The notes under the pieces are model-generated. The model was not told where the DNA came from and made no database searches. It saw only the letters and a program-made list of their open reading frames with translations. Positions 1 to 16,069 of a stretch of 64,000 nt of DNA are shown in pieces. Origin of the DNA: Ophiostoma sp. CBS 140.51. Its lineage: Eukaryota; Ascomycota; Sordariomycetes; Ophiostomatales; Ophiostomataceae. Position numbers and translations under genes: made by a program. Numbering within the stretch: the first letter of the stretch is position 1; every line of letters begins with the position of its first letter. The DNA is taken from NCBI GenBank assembly GCA_029298735.1, contig JANSLP010000117.1:1-64000 (forward strand), written 5' to 3'.

Positions 1-343
1 TGTTGTCGATCATCGTCGCAATCGCACGGCACGGTTTTGGACATTTATGCATTGTTGCCGGTCAAGACCACAGGCTACAGCAAGAAGAAATCCACTTCCA
101 TCCCGGGTTAAAGCAATTGATCACCGAAAATGGCAAGAGCTCTGCCTAATTATGCATTTGTTTACATTGAGCCCTAGACTATTTCCTCTTTGGGAACTCC
201 TATGAGAACGGTACACTCTACGAAGTGCATTTTGATATATCAGGAAGGATCCTGTAAAGGCACATGAAAGGTGCATTTGCACTATCGTGGGAAGGTGCGA
301 CCCAAATTCAAGCATCCGATATCTCTTATCTCATCGTTTCGTC

Positions 344-1122
344 TTAATCGTCAGAATCTTGGCCATATTTTCTGCCATCACCAACGCCACCATCGACAAC
401 GACGAGTTCCCCGAACTGCAAGCGGTCCATGACCATATTTCCCAACGAACGTAAGCAGTGTGTTGGGTCCAACAAGGACGTCCCAAACGTGAGCCTGTCC
501 GCTTTTTCTGGGGGCACTGGAGTATCTTCGTTATACATGTCCCATTTCTTGAGCCAGTCGCGCAATACAATTGTGTCCTGTCTCCATTCGCGACCCGGGA
601 AAATCACCTGCAAAGCCAACAGGACCTTTATGCGCACGGCGCTGGCACGTCCCAGCTACAGCGGCATCCATCGGCTGCTCTGGCGGCATACGCGGCATAG
701 GTGGAAATTCTGGCGACGGTGGCCGCTGTCATGGCCAGCTGGGATGCCGTGTCCAAGAGCAGGACGTCCTCGGCATTGATGTGGGTGCGGGTGGTCCGTG
801 GAGCAGCCTGCTTTGGGAGGCGTATTATTTGGCCCTCAGAACTTTTGTACCTCGTCCCCCATTTCTCTGCCACCACTTGTGTCACTTTCACGGCCCCGGA
901 CGATGCTGCTTTCGTCCTGCCCAATGTTCTCTCTGCAGCATCCGATGCGTCTTCGGCCACCGCAGCGGCTGTCTCTGCAGTTTCGGCTGTCTGGGCCACA
1001 GATCCCTCATACCGGCTATCCGGTGTTTGTCTTCTTCTGCTGTTGATGCTAGTGGGGGTGAGCGGCGTGTCTTCACCAACATCCATGCCAGCGGCCAGAC
1101 AATCTAGCCGGTGAGGGTCCAT
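344..1122 (-). CDS. Hypothetical protein, uncertain two-exon model
   Basis: I do not recognise this gene. An ATG at 1122 opens about 160 codons (to 628) with an Ala/Glu-rich, probably helical stretch (repeats of AETA and AEDA). An overlapping frame then runs to a stop at 344 with protein-like composition (WLKKWDMYNE, GNMVMDRLQF). The two frames join in phase 0 if a GT at about 663 is spliced to an AG near 622, but that intron would be only about 41 nt, short for a fungus. A second minus-strand stretch upstream (1272-1571) has an EQPEQPEQP repeat and a helical segment and could be an earlier exon. Alternatives are a decayed gene or chance open frames. No domain or targeting signal was identified, and no gene is seen in 1-343. 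Confidence 0.3.
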
Positions 1123-1600
1123 GTTAGAAGCTAGTAGAAGAGTCCATGACGATCACTGCGGGCGAGCGAGGCTGCTGCTGCTGTTTGTGTGGCCACTATG
1201 CGCATGGATTTGGGAACGTATGGCCCCTCAGGTATTTTGTCCTTGTTTCTGTGTCGTAAAAAATGACAAAGTCAATGTGCATCAGATTTGTGGCTGCTGT
1301 CGTTGTGGCCAACAAGGGCATGGTCGATGGCCCAGCCCCGGCGCTTGACCATCAGTGCGCTGCTTTCCATGGCCCTGGCGGTAATCTCTGTTAGTTCCAT
1401 AAACTCATCGGCCACTTCGGCGATGGTCGTAGGCAGCTGTTCTGGCTGTTCTGGTTGTTCTGGCTGTTTTGAGGAATTCACTCTCTTGGCTTGTATTATT
1501 TTGTGTTTTGTGTTTGGGGTGCAAAGTATTTCAGATATTTCTCTGCTTCGAATGACGGCGTAACTCAACACCCATCCAGTTGGTTTGCCATTAAGTTGGT

Positions 1601-1926
1601 ACGCCGTTTAATACATCGTCTGGCATCAGCGTTTAGGATCGATGTTGTGTCAGTGACAAGTGGGGAACTGACCTGTTGAATGCCACCGAAATATGGCACC
1701 AGTGGGTTAGAAGTGTGAACGCTCTTCCATTTATTTACTTTATACGACTGCTGTCGTAGATTTACATAAATAGCAGTATCAAAGCCGTACACTACCAGAA
1801 CCGCTTCTCCAACCGCTACATAATACACTCGCAATATACAGACAAAAACAAGACACGCCCTTCCGCCCTTCTCTCCAATAAGGCTCACCCAACTTCGCTG
1901 CAACGCTCCTATACTCGTTGTCCTGC
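1601..1926. other. Intergenic, downstream of CAP
   Basis: No supported gene. This holds the 3' flank of the minus-strand CAP gene and no clear motif. Confidence 0.5.
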
Positions 1927-3776
1927 TTAACCGGCGTGCGACACAATCTGGCTGACCAGCTCGCCCTTTTCCGCGTCATAGTACGAGCAGATCTGCGACG
2001 GCAGTGGTACCTCCTTGTAGTCGCCCTCCTCCTCGTCGGCGCCGAGCTGATCCGAAGGCGTGACGATGTTGAGGTTGACACCCTCCGTCTTGCTCATAAA
2101 GACCTGCGTCGACGTGCTCTCCTTGCTCAGGTACACCTGGGCGCCGTCGACCTGGTCCAGCATCACCGTGGGGATGGTGCCCAGCACCTGCAGCGCAAAG
2201 TTCTTTGACTTGACCACATCGACCGACGACACAAGCGTCTCCACGACCAGCGACAGGCGCTCCGTGTTCTCGATGGTGACAGCATTGCCCTTGCCGCGCA
2301 CAATAACCGTGGCATTGGAGCACTTGCTAATTAGGATCGACTGGTTGATGCTGGCTTCAATCTCAATGGGACCACCCAGGGCTGCGGCGGCCTCCTTGTC
2401 GTAGTTTTCGATTGTCCACTTGTTGCCGTCCAGCTCCTTCTTGGCCGGCTTCTTGACCCGCATGCTCTCCGGCTTCGGCTTCTTACCCGGAACCGGACTC
2501 TTGCCACGCTGGCCACCTGCCGCTGGCGCCGAACCACCGGGGACTGTCGAGCTCGCCCGCAGCGCCGGGTTCTTGTGCGTCATTTGTGACTTGTCGACCT
2601 TGCGCAGGCCCTTGGTCACGTCTGAACCCTTGTTGATCTCCGAGAACACGGCACCGTGCGCCGTACCAGCGCCAGCACCGTTCAACTCGGCAGCGGGCTG
2701 CTCCTTGATCTGCAGGACGGGAGGCGGGCCGGGGGGTGGTGGTGGCGGCGGCGGGGGAGGACCGCCTGCCGAGGGCGCGGGCGGAGCTGGAGGCGCTGCG
2801 CGTGCAGATGACGACGCGCCGGTTGCTGATGCGGCGACCTCCTTGGCAGCCTCGGCGGCCGGCTTGCCCTTGGGGTTCCACTGGATACCGTTCTGAAAGT
2901 ACTCCTTTGTGTAGTCGGCCAGGTCGCGGAACACCTGGTAGAAGCCTTGCACCCACTCGACCTGCTGGGGGTCCCTGTTGTTTGCATTAGTATACGATCT
3001 AGCTGTCTCCTTTTGCAGTTCGTTGGAGGCGACTCACTTCTCCTTGTACTCCTTCAGCACACGGTTGCCAAAGAACTGGGCAGCGCCCAGCGACTCCTCC
3101 ACCATCTTGAACGGCCGGCCGGACACCGTGACCCACGCAAGCACCATAATACCCTCAGACACAGCGCTGAGTTGGTTGAAGTCGGTCGCACCGCGGTTGT
3201 TGTCCTTGACGGCGCTGACGGCCATGAGCGCCTCGTTGATGGGCTTCAGCAGGTCCTGGTAGACAGACATCTCGGCGCCCGTTAGATCGGGCTTCTTGGC
3301 CTTGGTCGAGATCAGGAGGAAAGTCCGCTGCGCGTGGAAGCCATCCTGGACCTTGGCGGCCTGTTCAGCCACAAGACCACCGCGCTTGTTGCTCAGCTCG
3401 ACGAACTTGGCGACGGCGCCGTTCAGGAACACGTCAAACTCTTCGATGATCTCGGGGAGGGGCTCGGCGGGTGTTGTTGTTGGCGCCGCTTTCGGAGCGG
3501 CAACAGCAGCAGTCGTGGCGGCGGAAGGCGTCGAAACAGAGGACTCGCCCGTGGCCGGCGAGGCGATGGATTGTTGGAGGCCGGGGACGGCTTGCGGGAG
3601 CTCAATGGTGGACGACGCAATGTCCTCGAGACGGGCCGTGGCAGCCTCGAGTCTGGAAGGGCGTTAGCTTGGGACTGGATATCAATCACAAGATGGACAA
3701 ACTGCAAATAGATCCAAAAAGTGATGGCCTACCTCTTGATGAGCGTGGTCAAGTTGTTCATGTTGTTGGTCGCCAT
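1927..3776 (-). CDS. Adenylyl cyclase-associated protein (CAP/Srv2)
   Basis: Exons 3733-3776, 3038-3652 and 1927-2974 join in frame to about 568 residues. CAP recycles cofilin-bound G-actin and, in fungi, links adenylyl cyclase to Ras signalling. The first residues contain the paired RLE motif (KRLEAATARLE, about 15-26) that forms the cyclase-binding coiled coil. The helical folded domain follows, including the EYKEKDPQQVEWVQGFYQ stretch that spans the second splice junction. Next come a polyproline run of ten Pro (about 290-305), the WH2-like THKNPALRAS segment, and the C-terminal beta-helix CARP domain (about 405-568). The intron at 2975-3037 has a CTAAT branch site. Length and domain order are normal for the family. 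The gene is divergent from the Mak32-like gene. Confidence 0.96.
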
Positions 3777-5351
3777 GGTGGGCGAAGCTGGAAGCTAGGA
3801 GAGGAGAGGAGGTCGGGATGGAAAAGGGGGGGCCGCTCGGCGAGACGAGGAACAGGCGATGCGATAAAAGCCGACGATGAGAAGAGATGGATGGCCGAGA
3901 TGCAGTTGTTGAAGATGTTCGAAACTGAAGCAAAATTGCAGAAAATGACTGCAGATGGCTGGAAAGATCGGATAGAAGAAAGAGCTGGGGAAACCAAGTT
4001 ATAGCAAGCAAGCTAGAATTAGGCAACACGATTGTGAAATTGGGCGAGATTCAGAAAGTCGAAATGGTTGTAGAGGCACTGGGAAAAGATGCTGCCTGAT
4101 GAGCACAAATCGCGAGAAATGCGAAAATGGAAAATGGCAGAAACGACGGTTGAAAGTGTTCCAAGGTAGAAAGTGGAAGTGGAAAGCTCCTGCACTCTTC
4201 TGACAGATTTGCGCGATGATGAACGTAGCCTCAGCCCCTGATTGAATGGGCAGGCAGGACCGAACCAGCAATGGAATCGCCCGCTTCCTCTTTTGGGCCG
4301 CCCGTTGCACAGCGACTTCGAAGCAAGGAAGGCACGGCATGGGCTTCCAGGGAGCTTCTGCGCGCTAGAGCCACCCCCGCCCCAGTCGTCTCACGCCCTT
4401 CTTAGTCATTTGAAAAGGAAGGAGCCACAGGCCGTCTCTCTCCAAACTGTCTCCAAACAACCACTGTATCTAAATTGACTTGGAGCTGCCCACAAACATA
4501 TATTACGACCCAAGCACGTCCTCACACCTGCATGGAGGGGTTGCAGACATCTTCAACAAAGGTGTGCAGGCGCATGTATGGCATATTATGCGTAGCAGTA
4601 TTACTCAGTTCAGTGCTGAAAAGGTCCCAAATCAAGCCTTGTGCAGGAGGTTCAGCTCTTTACCGGTCGTTCCTTCTTACTTCGTAGAATTGGGCACGCT
4701 GATGCGTCGAGGGAAGTGCGAGCTGTCTAGCTTCTTTGATACTTCCGTTCTTGCCTGAATTCTCACGGCCGTTGGGGGAGGAAAGCGAGACCGGCGGTGA
4801 CTGGTCAGGCCCTTGCGTTCTTGCACGTTTTGTTTCTCACGCACAATTTCGTCGAGCTTTCGTCCTCAGACTTTCTTCCCTTCTTGCATGTTCACATCCT
4901 GCACCTTCTGTTTGCAGCTACTACTGCCTATTTCTGTCGCCTTCGATTTCCACTCAGCAATCTTCCCCCTTTCAATTCTCCCAACTTTTTTTTTTGTCTG
5001 TCCACGACATCCACTACATTCCCCCCTGGTTGCAATAAGTCGCCAACGACAACGCAAATAGGCCCGCCAGGCCCGCTCAGCCCGGTCGCTAGCCCAACGG
5101 TGGGCATTTATTTAACAGCTATTTTTCATTAGCGCATTCCCTGTCCTGGCGACTCTATTGCCAAATCGGAAGATTGATCAGGCTAGACGACGAAGAAATC
5201 AGTCGTCAATATCAAACTTTCGAGCGAACTTCAGCAGACACACGAGCGGGAAGACTACAGTGCTTCTGTTTTGGAAGCCCCCGAACCTGCAGTCTAACCC
5301 TGCCGAATGACTTGAACCTGCAATCTTTTGGCCCCAGCCGTTCCTCTCTAA
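3777..5351. promoter_or_regulatory. Divergent intergenic region CAP / Mak32-like
   Basis: 1.6 kb between two divergent starts, with no supported gene. The side next to the plus-strand gene has a pyrimidine-rich tract with a run of T near 4984-4994, typical of a fungal promoter or leader. A TATA-like TTTATTTAA lies at about 5107. Confidence 0.45.
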
Positions 5352-6919
5352 ATGGCCCTCTCCGGTCTTGAGGAGCCTCTCGAGAGTCTCGGGCTCAACG
5401 GCGACGTCAAGGAGAGCACCGAGGAAAGAAAACCAGCCAATATGGGTTCCGTACGAGCCGTTGGTGAGACTGCGGCGGACTCTCAAAAGGATGGTGGCGC
5501 TGCGGGGTCGTCTGGTGTCATCGCAGACTTTGTGACGATGGGCATGTTTATTATCGGTGAGTACATTGGATGAGATGAGATTGCTGATCTGGCGATAACG
5601 GGTGACATAACAAGCTATTTGAGAACATCATACTAACGACATCAGACGAGATTGAATACCTGCCACCAAAACCGCCAGTGCGGGACATCCTCGGTGGTGG
5701 CGGCGCCTATGCTGCCCTTGGCGCGCGTCTGTTCTCACCCGCCCCGGACTTGTCACGGAGTGTCGGCTGGGTTGTCGACAAGGGATCGGACTTTCCTGAG
5801 CCGATGGGCGACCTCATCGGCAGCTGGAAGACAGCTGTAATCATGCGCTCCGACCCAGACCGCTTGACGACGAGGGGCTGGAACGGTTACGATGAGGCAG
5901 AGCGCCGAGCATTCAAATACATGACGCCGAAAAAGCGCCTTACAGCCGAGGATCTCCCTCCCTCGCTACTCACAGCCCGCGCATTCCACATTCTCAGCTC
6001 TGCTTCCCGGTGTCGTGACCTTGTCGAACACATCAAGTCGAGGCGCCGCAAGGCCATTGCCGCCCTCGGCGGCCCGGACGCTGCGGCGACGGCAGGCATC
6101 ATCTCCCGGCCCTACTTTATTTGGGAGCCCGTGCCCGACCGGTGCACACCCGACGAGCTCCTCGACTGCACCAACACTTTGCCCGTCGTTGATGTCTGCA
6201 GCCCAAACCACACGGAATTGGCCGCCTACATGGGCGACCCTCACAAGGGCATGGACCCGGAGACGGGCAAACTATCCAAAGCCGCCGTCGAGCGCGCCTG
6301 CGAGCAACTACTGTCGGCTATGCCCCTGCAATCATATGCTCTTGTGGTGCGCGCCGCCGAGCATGGATGTTATGTCGCCAAGAACGGTGGTCGGAGGTAT
6401 CTTCGGTCGGACAAGAGCACGGAATCGAAAAAGGAAGAGGCTGCACCGAAAAAGGCGGCGCCCAAGCAGGACCTGCACGGCGGTTTGCGGCCCGACATTG
6501 ATATGGAGGCCTTGTTTGCAGGGTTGATGCAGACAGAAGAGGGATCGATTGCCCGCGACGAAGTTGAGATTAGCGGCGGCTTCGAGGTCTGGATTCCGGC
6601 CGCGTCCGGCGAGGCTGCCGAGACGGAAGGCGGTAACGCGACAGAGGACGCTCCGAGCAAGAAACTGCACGTGGTCGACCCGACGGGCGGTGGCAACTCG
6701 TTCCTGGGAGGCTTTACAGTAGCCATTGCGCGCGGTAAGAGCCTTGACGAAGCTGCGGCATGGGGCAACGTGGCCGCCAGCTTCGCCATTGAGCAGGTCG
6801 GCGTGCCCGTTTTGGGCGAAGATGACGACGGTAATGAGACATGGAACGGTGTCCGCGTCGAAGATCGGTACGCAGTATACGAGTCACTCCTGCGGCAGAA
6901 GGGTATCCTGAAAGAGTGA
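5352..6919 (+). CDS. PfkB-fold protein, Mak32-like
   Basis: Exons 5352-5556 and 5646-6919 join in frame (GTGAGT donor, ATCAG acceptor) to about 492 residues. The PfkB/ribokinase fold is recognised from DEIEYLPPKPP leading to GGGGAYAALGARL (about 70-95), an internal VDVCSPNHTEL strand-loop, and the C-terminal anion-hole region VDPTGGGNSFLGGF (about 415). This is the pattern of Mak32, a yeast protein needed for maintenance of a dsRNA killer plasmid whose biochemical role is not settled. The usual GAGD catalytic Asp is Asn here (GGGN), so sugar-kinase activity is doubtful. A Lys/Ala-rich insert (ESKKEEAAPKKAAPK, about 260-275) interrupts the fold. The first 65 residues are low complexity. The gene converges on MCM3. 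Confidence 0.85.
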
Positions 6920-7398
6920 TCTCATCCGTGCCCATTTGATGACATGTCTTCACTCTACGAAGTGCCTGCGCGGCATACAACAACCACTCATCTCAATTTT
7001 ATACTAAGAGGAGGCGCATTCATTTTGGAGGTTTTTTTGTTTGATCTTTTTTACTCTATTTCTTTTGTTTTGCTGGAGGAAAAAGCATGGGAACGATACA
7101 ACGACATTCGCACATAGACATTTTACACAGACCGGCTTGCTTTTTGAAAGCCATTTTGCTGTTCTTTTACTTTAGATGTCTTTTACCATTGATTTGGTTT
7201 GATTTGATCTTTACTTTGATTACATTTCTTTTCACATTAAACCTCCTCTTGATATCGCACGCATAAACAAATCATACACATATACATTGTAGATAAACAC
7301 ATGAAAACATGACAAAAACGCACTAGGAAAAACAAAACATACCCTTCTACCCAGAAACGCCAGCCCTCGTCACAAACATCAACACCTCTTCAAGTCTC
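6920..7398. other. Convergent 3' intergenic region
   Basis: AT-rich spacer between the convergent Mak32-like and MCM3 genes, with several T- and A-rich runs (7035-7075, 7310-7345) likely used for 3'-end formation on both strands. No gene seen. Confidence 0.5.
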
Positions 7399-10277
<2,879 letters not shown>

Positions 10278-13200
10278 GGTGCCCGCAGTTGAGGTGTTGT
10301 GTCGTGGGAGTCAGTTGCGGTGAGGGACGATGAGGTGGAAAAGGAGACGATGGGAGTGTCGTCTTGCGCAAAGTTGAGATTGAAGAAAAAAGGGGGGAAA
10401 GAAGAGAATGAGAGAATGAGTGAATGAGGCAAGAATGAAGCAAGTGCGAAGAGAAGGCAGGAGCAAACTCGACGAAGCAACAAAAAACAGCAAGGCGGGA
10501 AGGAGTGGATTGCCAAATAGCAACGGGGATCCCTTTCCTGGAGGGGAAAAAGGTTTAATGAGGTGCAGGAGCGACTGGTGCTAAGAGGGGGCAGGAGCGA
10601 ACGAGCGACGCGTCGTAGACGCGTTTACGCGTTAAGTGGTTTTCCTTTTCGCCCTGATGCCACGGCCCAGCCAACCAATTTCACGCGTTTTTACTTGGCC
10701 CGTACACTAGGTCCCGCCCTCATTGTCCCGCCCTCATTAGGTAATCTATTTATGCACAGTGCATCCCGCGCATAGCGATATGGTTTTATGCACAGAAAGT
10801 ATTTTTGTACTCTCCGGTCAACCTCAAGCCTTCAAAAGATAAGACGATGGCCATGATCTGCCAATACACCGTTGACAGGACTTGTCCAATCCCTATGATG
10901 CCTCGCCCTCCTTAATTCAATATGCACAACTGTTCCATCGCTCATCGACTTTGCGGATACGATTAGGCAGTCCGTTGTTCAGTGTCGTTTTTATGCAGGG
11001 CAAGTCACCTCGCCCACCAACCAGCACAGCTCGTTTGGCGAGTGGTTTGTGGCGTGGCCGTGTGACAGCGTTTGCTTGCTTCTGCTTGCTGCTTGGCTGC
11101 CAACCTGTAGTTTAATCCTTTGACCTGTCTCTTTTGAAAAGTCTACGTCTGCCTCCATGTTTCGTTTGCATGCTCAGTGTGAGAAAACTCCCGACGATGT
11201 CCTGCTTCGGGCTTTGATATCAAAAGTCTTTTGTCCTTGCCTTGTCAATGGCTTGTGGTTTCCACCTCTACTTCCACCTTTGTTACCCGGTCCGAGTCTA
11301 GTGAACATCGTACTCATAGTAGTCCAGCAGATAAGACGTGCATCTGCGCTCCATTGGGTCGAGGCATAGGGTACAGTCCTGCAGGACTCGACCCGGTCTG
11401 TGGTCCGTGGCCTGTGGTCTCGAGCTCTGTGCTGTCAACTTGTACTACCGTAGGCCACGCGGTCGAATGGTTGTCAATACTGATCAGCTCACCGCCATAG
11501 TGCGTTTCTGAATGTCGGCAGTGGGTTTGTAATGTCAAGCACGACTGGACTAGGAGTGTGCCACTTTCAACATGCAAAGTAAAAAGAAGTAATACGTACT
11601 CGGGAAGGGATACCGAGCACGGAAGGATGTGACGGAGACACCGTATCACTTGGCTAACAGACGACGAGTGCTGAGGCATGGCTGCGCCTTGCATGTCGTT
11701 GGGGATGACGAGACGAACGAAACAAAAGAGAAGGAAGGATGACAGAAATGGAGGGGCGGGAGAAGAAGAAAACCAAAACAGCGATGACCAAAATACGAGA
11801 TGTGACAAAGAACGAGAAAAGAAGAAAGAGAGAAGGGTGTCATGAAGTCGCATGTGGGACGACTGTTTTTTGGTTGTTGAGGAGCGGTGGCCATCGGTGG
11901 TCATTGGAGCGCCCGGTTGGGTTGCAATGTGCCCGTTCGACAACAAACGGGCGTCTTAGCGTGCAGCAGCCGACTTTCACGTGGCACAACAGGACGCAGC
12001 ACGCGCAACTGTTACCTTGTCGAGCTTGTTCGCTCTTGATATTTTCTTTTGGGTCATGAACTTTTTCTGCGATTGTATGATCTGTCTTCTCGCATATTTT
12101 GTGCGACAATGTGAATTTTTTGTGATTCTGTAAGATGTGCCTGTTGGTTTTTCACGTGTGGAGTGCTTTGAGGATGGCCTTTTGATCTGTGACGTAGGAC
12201 GTTGGAAATACACATGTGGATGGCGGAAAGCGGCATCCGTGGATATAAACGCGAGGCCGACAACAGCATGAGAGGCATTTTTCTGCTTGGCTGCCGGCGC
12301 CGACAATGTCACCGACTCCGTGACAAACGTATAGCAACCCCCACGGGTGCAAAAGAATATCCGAAGTTAAAGCATGAAGGTTGAAGCAATGGTAATCGGG
12401 GTTCATCGGAGGTGATTCGTTGCTCACAACTCAGGTTTCAACCTTATGTGAAAAAGACTGCATGGTTCGTGTCGGTCTGTCATTTTTGACGCCAAAGAAG
12501 TAAGTAAAGTTTCCTAAAACGAAGATGGTCAGCAAGCAACATCAATAAATTGCTCGAAACGGGTAGGAGAGACGACGAGAAATGGGGCTATGAGAATGCT
12601 GCAAATTGATTCAGAATGCTACCTGGGGTTCGCCAGTGTGGAGCGGTTAACAAAAAAAACAAACGGCCGTCCCTCTGCACGGCTGTTTGCACTGCGACAG
12701 AATGACTGGCAGAGAGGAAGTTGGAGGAAATTGATTTTGGACGAATCAGGCTGCTTCCCGATAATATCGGCCACTGACAGGATTGCACGGGCCGGTGTTT
12801 TTTCGCTTTCCCGAAAACCCAGGAGGGCGGACGTGTGCGCCGTGGGTGGTCGAGGTGGTGTTGTGTGGTAGGGATAGGGCAGGATGACCGCGGAGAGTTC
12901 TGAATGGAGATAATAAAAGGAGATGGAGGGTGTCAAGATGCTGACGATGGAGGTGTTGGAATAAAATGTGCAGGCAGACCATAAAGGGGCTGGTGGGAGT
13001 AACAGGAACGAACGAAGGGGGCGTGTAAGAGAATCAAACAGGCAAGTGCAATTGGTAAACCGACGATGTTCAAAACAAAAGCGGAAAGAGCCAGATGCAA
13101 GAGGAAGAAGAAAGGGACGCAAAAGGGGGTAAAGACTAAAAAAAACCATCACCGGATGTCAACAGACACCGCCAATATGATCAACGACTCATCATATTGG

Positions 13201-14026
13201 TTCTGCATATACCCGTCTACACCAGTTGATTTCGCTAACTGACCGGCTGGCCACTTCGACACCATCAGCCCAGAACAATCGAGCAATGTGCTGTTTGTTT
13301 CTTGCTTTCGGCATTCTTTCGGTTTTTGTTTTGAGAAATTTTTTTTTTTTAAAAAAAATTATGTTTTCTTGCCATTGCCTTGTCTTCTTTCAACCTTCTC
13401 CCGCCTCCGCCTCCACCATATTATTTATCGATGCTACATCGGCATTCCTTGTCCGCGTGTACGTGTTGTACCCGTATTACAAGCCCCCCTTCTCGATTTC
13501 TTCGACGCGATGCTTCTCCGTTGCCTCTTTCGCCTATCAACGGCTGATTCTGTTTGCTCAACAACCACACAATACGCTGTCACAAAGTAGAAAAACTAAA
13601 GAATGGTCTTGTCGACAATTGGAGAAGGCACTGTCGTGACCGGCTGCCCGCTTTTATGTCTGCTTTCCTAGCATTCCGGGCATGCGTTTGATTTTAATCA
13701 AAGTATACTCGACTTTCTCTACAAGTTTGGTCTCCGTCTCCAAAAACGCCGTTTTCTGTTGATCTTGGTTGACTTACAAGAACGCCTAGCTTCGTCCTTT
13801 TAAACTGTCATGTCCCCCCGCTGCGGAACTGGATCGCCGAGTCTAGTGAGGTCGGCACCTCCCGTGAGCGCTACTATATCTACAAAGACAACGGCCTTTG
13901 TTTAAAGGGTGTTTTCTGTTTCTTTCATTCATCAAATTCATACTTTCCATCTTATCCCTCCCATCTTCATTATAATCTCTCATCAGCCCACTCTATCCCT
14001 CATCACATCACCACGCGTCAGCCATC
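10278..14026. other. Gene-free region of 3.7 kb
   Basis: No open frame here has a convincing start, composition and splice context. It holds a direct repeat of GTCCCGCCCTCATT (10711-10740), purine-rich blocks on the plus strand (11730-11840, 13060-13140) and a T/A homopolymer pair at about 13340-13360. Pyrimidine-rich leader-like DNA precedes the aminotransferase start (13900-14025). Most of the right half is probably the promoter and leader of that gene. Confidence 0.5.
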
Positions 14027-15613
14027 ATGCAAGATTCAAGCCGGTTCGACAACGTCATCTCGCGGCCGCCAGCCTCCGGCGATATTGTGCCTATCTCGGC
14101 GCACCCCGCCGAAGCCACATCGGCCGTTCTACATCGCCAAATTCGTCACGATTTCCCTACAATCGCCCGTGGCGAAGGCAGCTACCTTGTCCTAGACGAT
14201 GGCCGGCGCATTTTGGATGCTTCTGGGGGTGCTGCTGTCGCCTGCATCGGACACGGTGATGGGCGCGTGGCCGATGCGGCCATGGAGCAGATGCGCTCTG
14301 TCGCCTACTGTGCCACCATCTTCTACACAAACACGGCTTGCGAACAGCTGTGCCGCTACCTCGTCGACTCAACCGGTGGCCACATGGCACGTGCCTACAT
14401 TGTGTGCTCCGGTTCTGAGGCAATGGAGGCTGCTATGAAACTGGCGCGTCAATATTATCTGGAGAAAGCACAGCCGGAGCCTCGGCGCACACGTTTCATT
14501 GCCCGTAACCAGTCCTACCACGGCATCACACTCGGTGCGCTGGCTGTCGGTGGGCACAAGACACGGCGCCAGCTCTTTGAGCCGTTGATGCCACAGAACG
14601 TAACGCGGGTGTCGCCATGTTTTGCCTATCGCGGTAAGACAGCACACGAGACGGACGCTGCCTACGTGGCCCGACTGGCTGCGGAGCTGGACGCCGAGTT
14701 CCAGCGTGTGGGGCCGGACACAGTGTGTGCCTTTGTGGCCGAACCCGTCGTTGGTGCAGTACGTTCCCCTTCTCACACCATCACATCAATGCCTCATAAA
14801 TATACTGACTTACATCCTCCAGGCCCTTGGCTCCGTTCCGTCTGTGCCTGGATATTTCAAAGCAGTCCAGGCCGTGTGCCGTAAGTACGGTGCTCTGTTG
14901 ATCCTCGATGAGGTCATGTGCGGCATGGGACGCACCGGCACCGTGCATGCATGGCAGCAGGAAGGCGTGGCACCGGATATTCAGACCATTGGCAAGTGCC
15001 TGGGTGGCGGATATCAACCCATTGCCGGCGTCTTGGCGAGCCATGAGATCATTGACGCCTTCAGCAAAGGAACTGGGTGAGTCTATACCCTCGCACTTGA
15101 ACAAAAATAACACACAAATACTGATCGTACAGCGCCTTCATCCACGGCCATACTTACCAAGGTCACCCGGTCGCATGTGCTGCCGCTCTCGCTGTTCAGC
15201 GTATCGTTGCCGAAGAGGACCTACTAGCCAACGTGCGCACCCTGGCCCCCATCCTCTCGGGTCTGCTGAAGCAGCGGCTCGGTGACCACCCCAACGTCGG
15301 CGATATCCGCGGCCGTGGCTTTTTCTGGGGCATCGAGTTTGTCCAGGACAAGACCACGGCACAGCCGTTCCCGGCTGCCGACCATGTGGCCATGGAAATT
15401 GCAGAACTGGGCGTTGCCGCAGCTGACTACGCAGTTGCCGTCTACCCCGGGTCAGGCACTGTCGACGGCGTATCCGGTGACCATGTCATCATCTCGCCGC
15501 CGTACAATGCGTCAAGGGCCGAAATCCACACAATTGTCGACCGGGTGGCACGGTTGGTCGAGGACTATTTTGCGGCGAAGAACGCCGGTGGCCCCGTGGA
15601 TGCCAAATTATGA
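14027..15613 (+). CDS. Class III PLP-dependent aminotransferase
   Basis: Exons 14027-14758, 14823-15076 and 15133-15613 join in frame to about 488 residues. Fold-type I class III aminotransferases move an amino group from an omega-amine or amino acid to a keto acid using PLP. Visible motifs are the entry segment LDASGGAAVACIGHG, the PLP-phosphate loop CSGSEAMEAAMK (about 125-137), SYHG, the AEPVVGAALGSVP strand crossing the first splice, LILDEVMCGMGRTG with the Asp that binds the pyridine nitrogen, and TIGKCLGGGYQPIAGVL with the Schiff-base Lys (about 302). TYQGHPVACAAAL and a C-terminal small domain follow. No targeting signal is obvious, so it is probably cytosolic. The substrate cannot be told from sequence; fungal relatives are usually labelled omega- or beta-alanine/pyruvate-type aminotransferases. 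Confidence 0.92.
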
Positions 15614-16069
15614 GGGTATTAGGCAGCCAATGTTTCGATGATCGACGAAAACATGAAACAGCTGCGGAGGATGCATATGGATTACTGTCTCTTCTGCCAG
15701 AGCTCGGGACGATCGGGAAAAAAGGCATTGGTTGGGCCGCAGACGGGCCATTTTCAGTGTTTTGGGAGTAGTCGTTGTCGGCAGATAGATGGATATAATA
15801 TGAGTTGCAATATGGGTACGCGTGGTCTTTGAACTAGGCTTGCCGTCGATGGTCGTAGACGGAATCATCGCATCGCATCACATCGTCGTTGTAGTCGTAG
15901 TTGTCTGTGTTTTTCTTCATCTATTCTTTTCGTTTATCTTGAGTTTGACGTCCTGAAATGTTGCTAGTTCGTCCCTTCCTCGCCAAAACTTAGTGCGACA
16001 TAGTGCTGCAGCCCCACTTTCCATCCAATCTCAACAGGCGCTCGGAGCGCTGTAATTCCGGGGGAAAGA
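15614..16069. other. Intergenic between aminotransferase and EXO70
   Basis: 456 bp holding the aminotransferase 3' flank and the EXO70 promoter and leader. No gene is supported. Confidence 0.5.
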
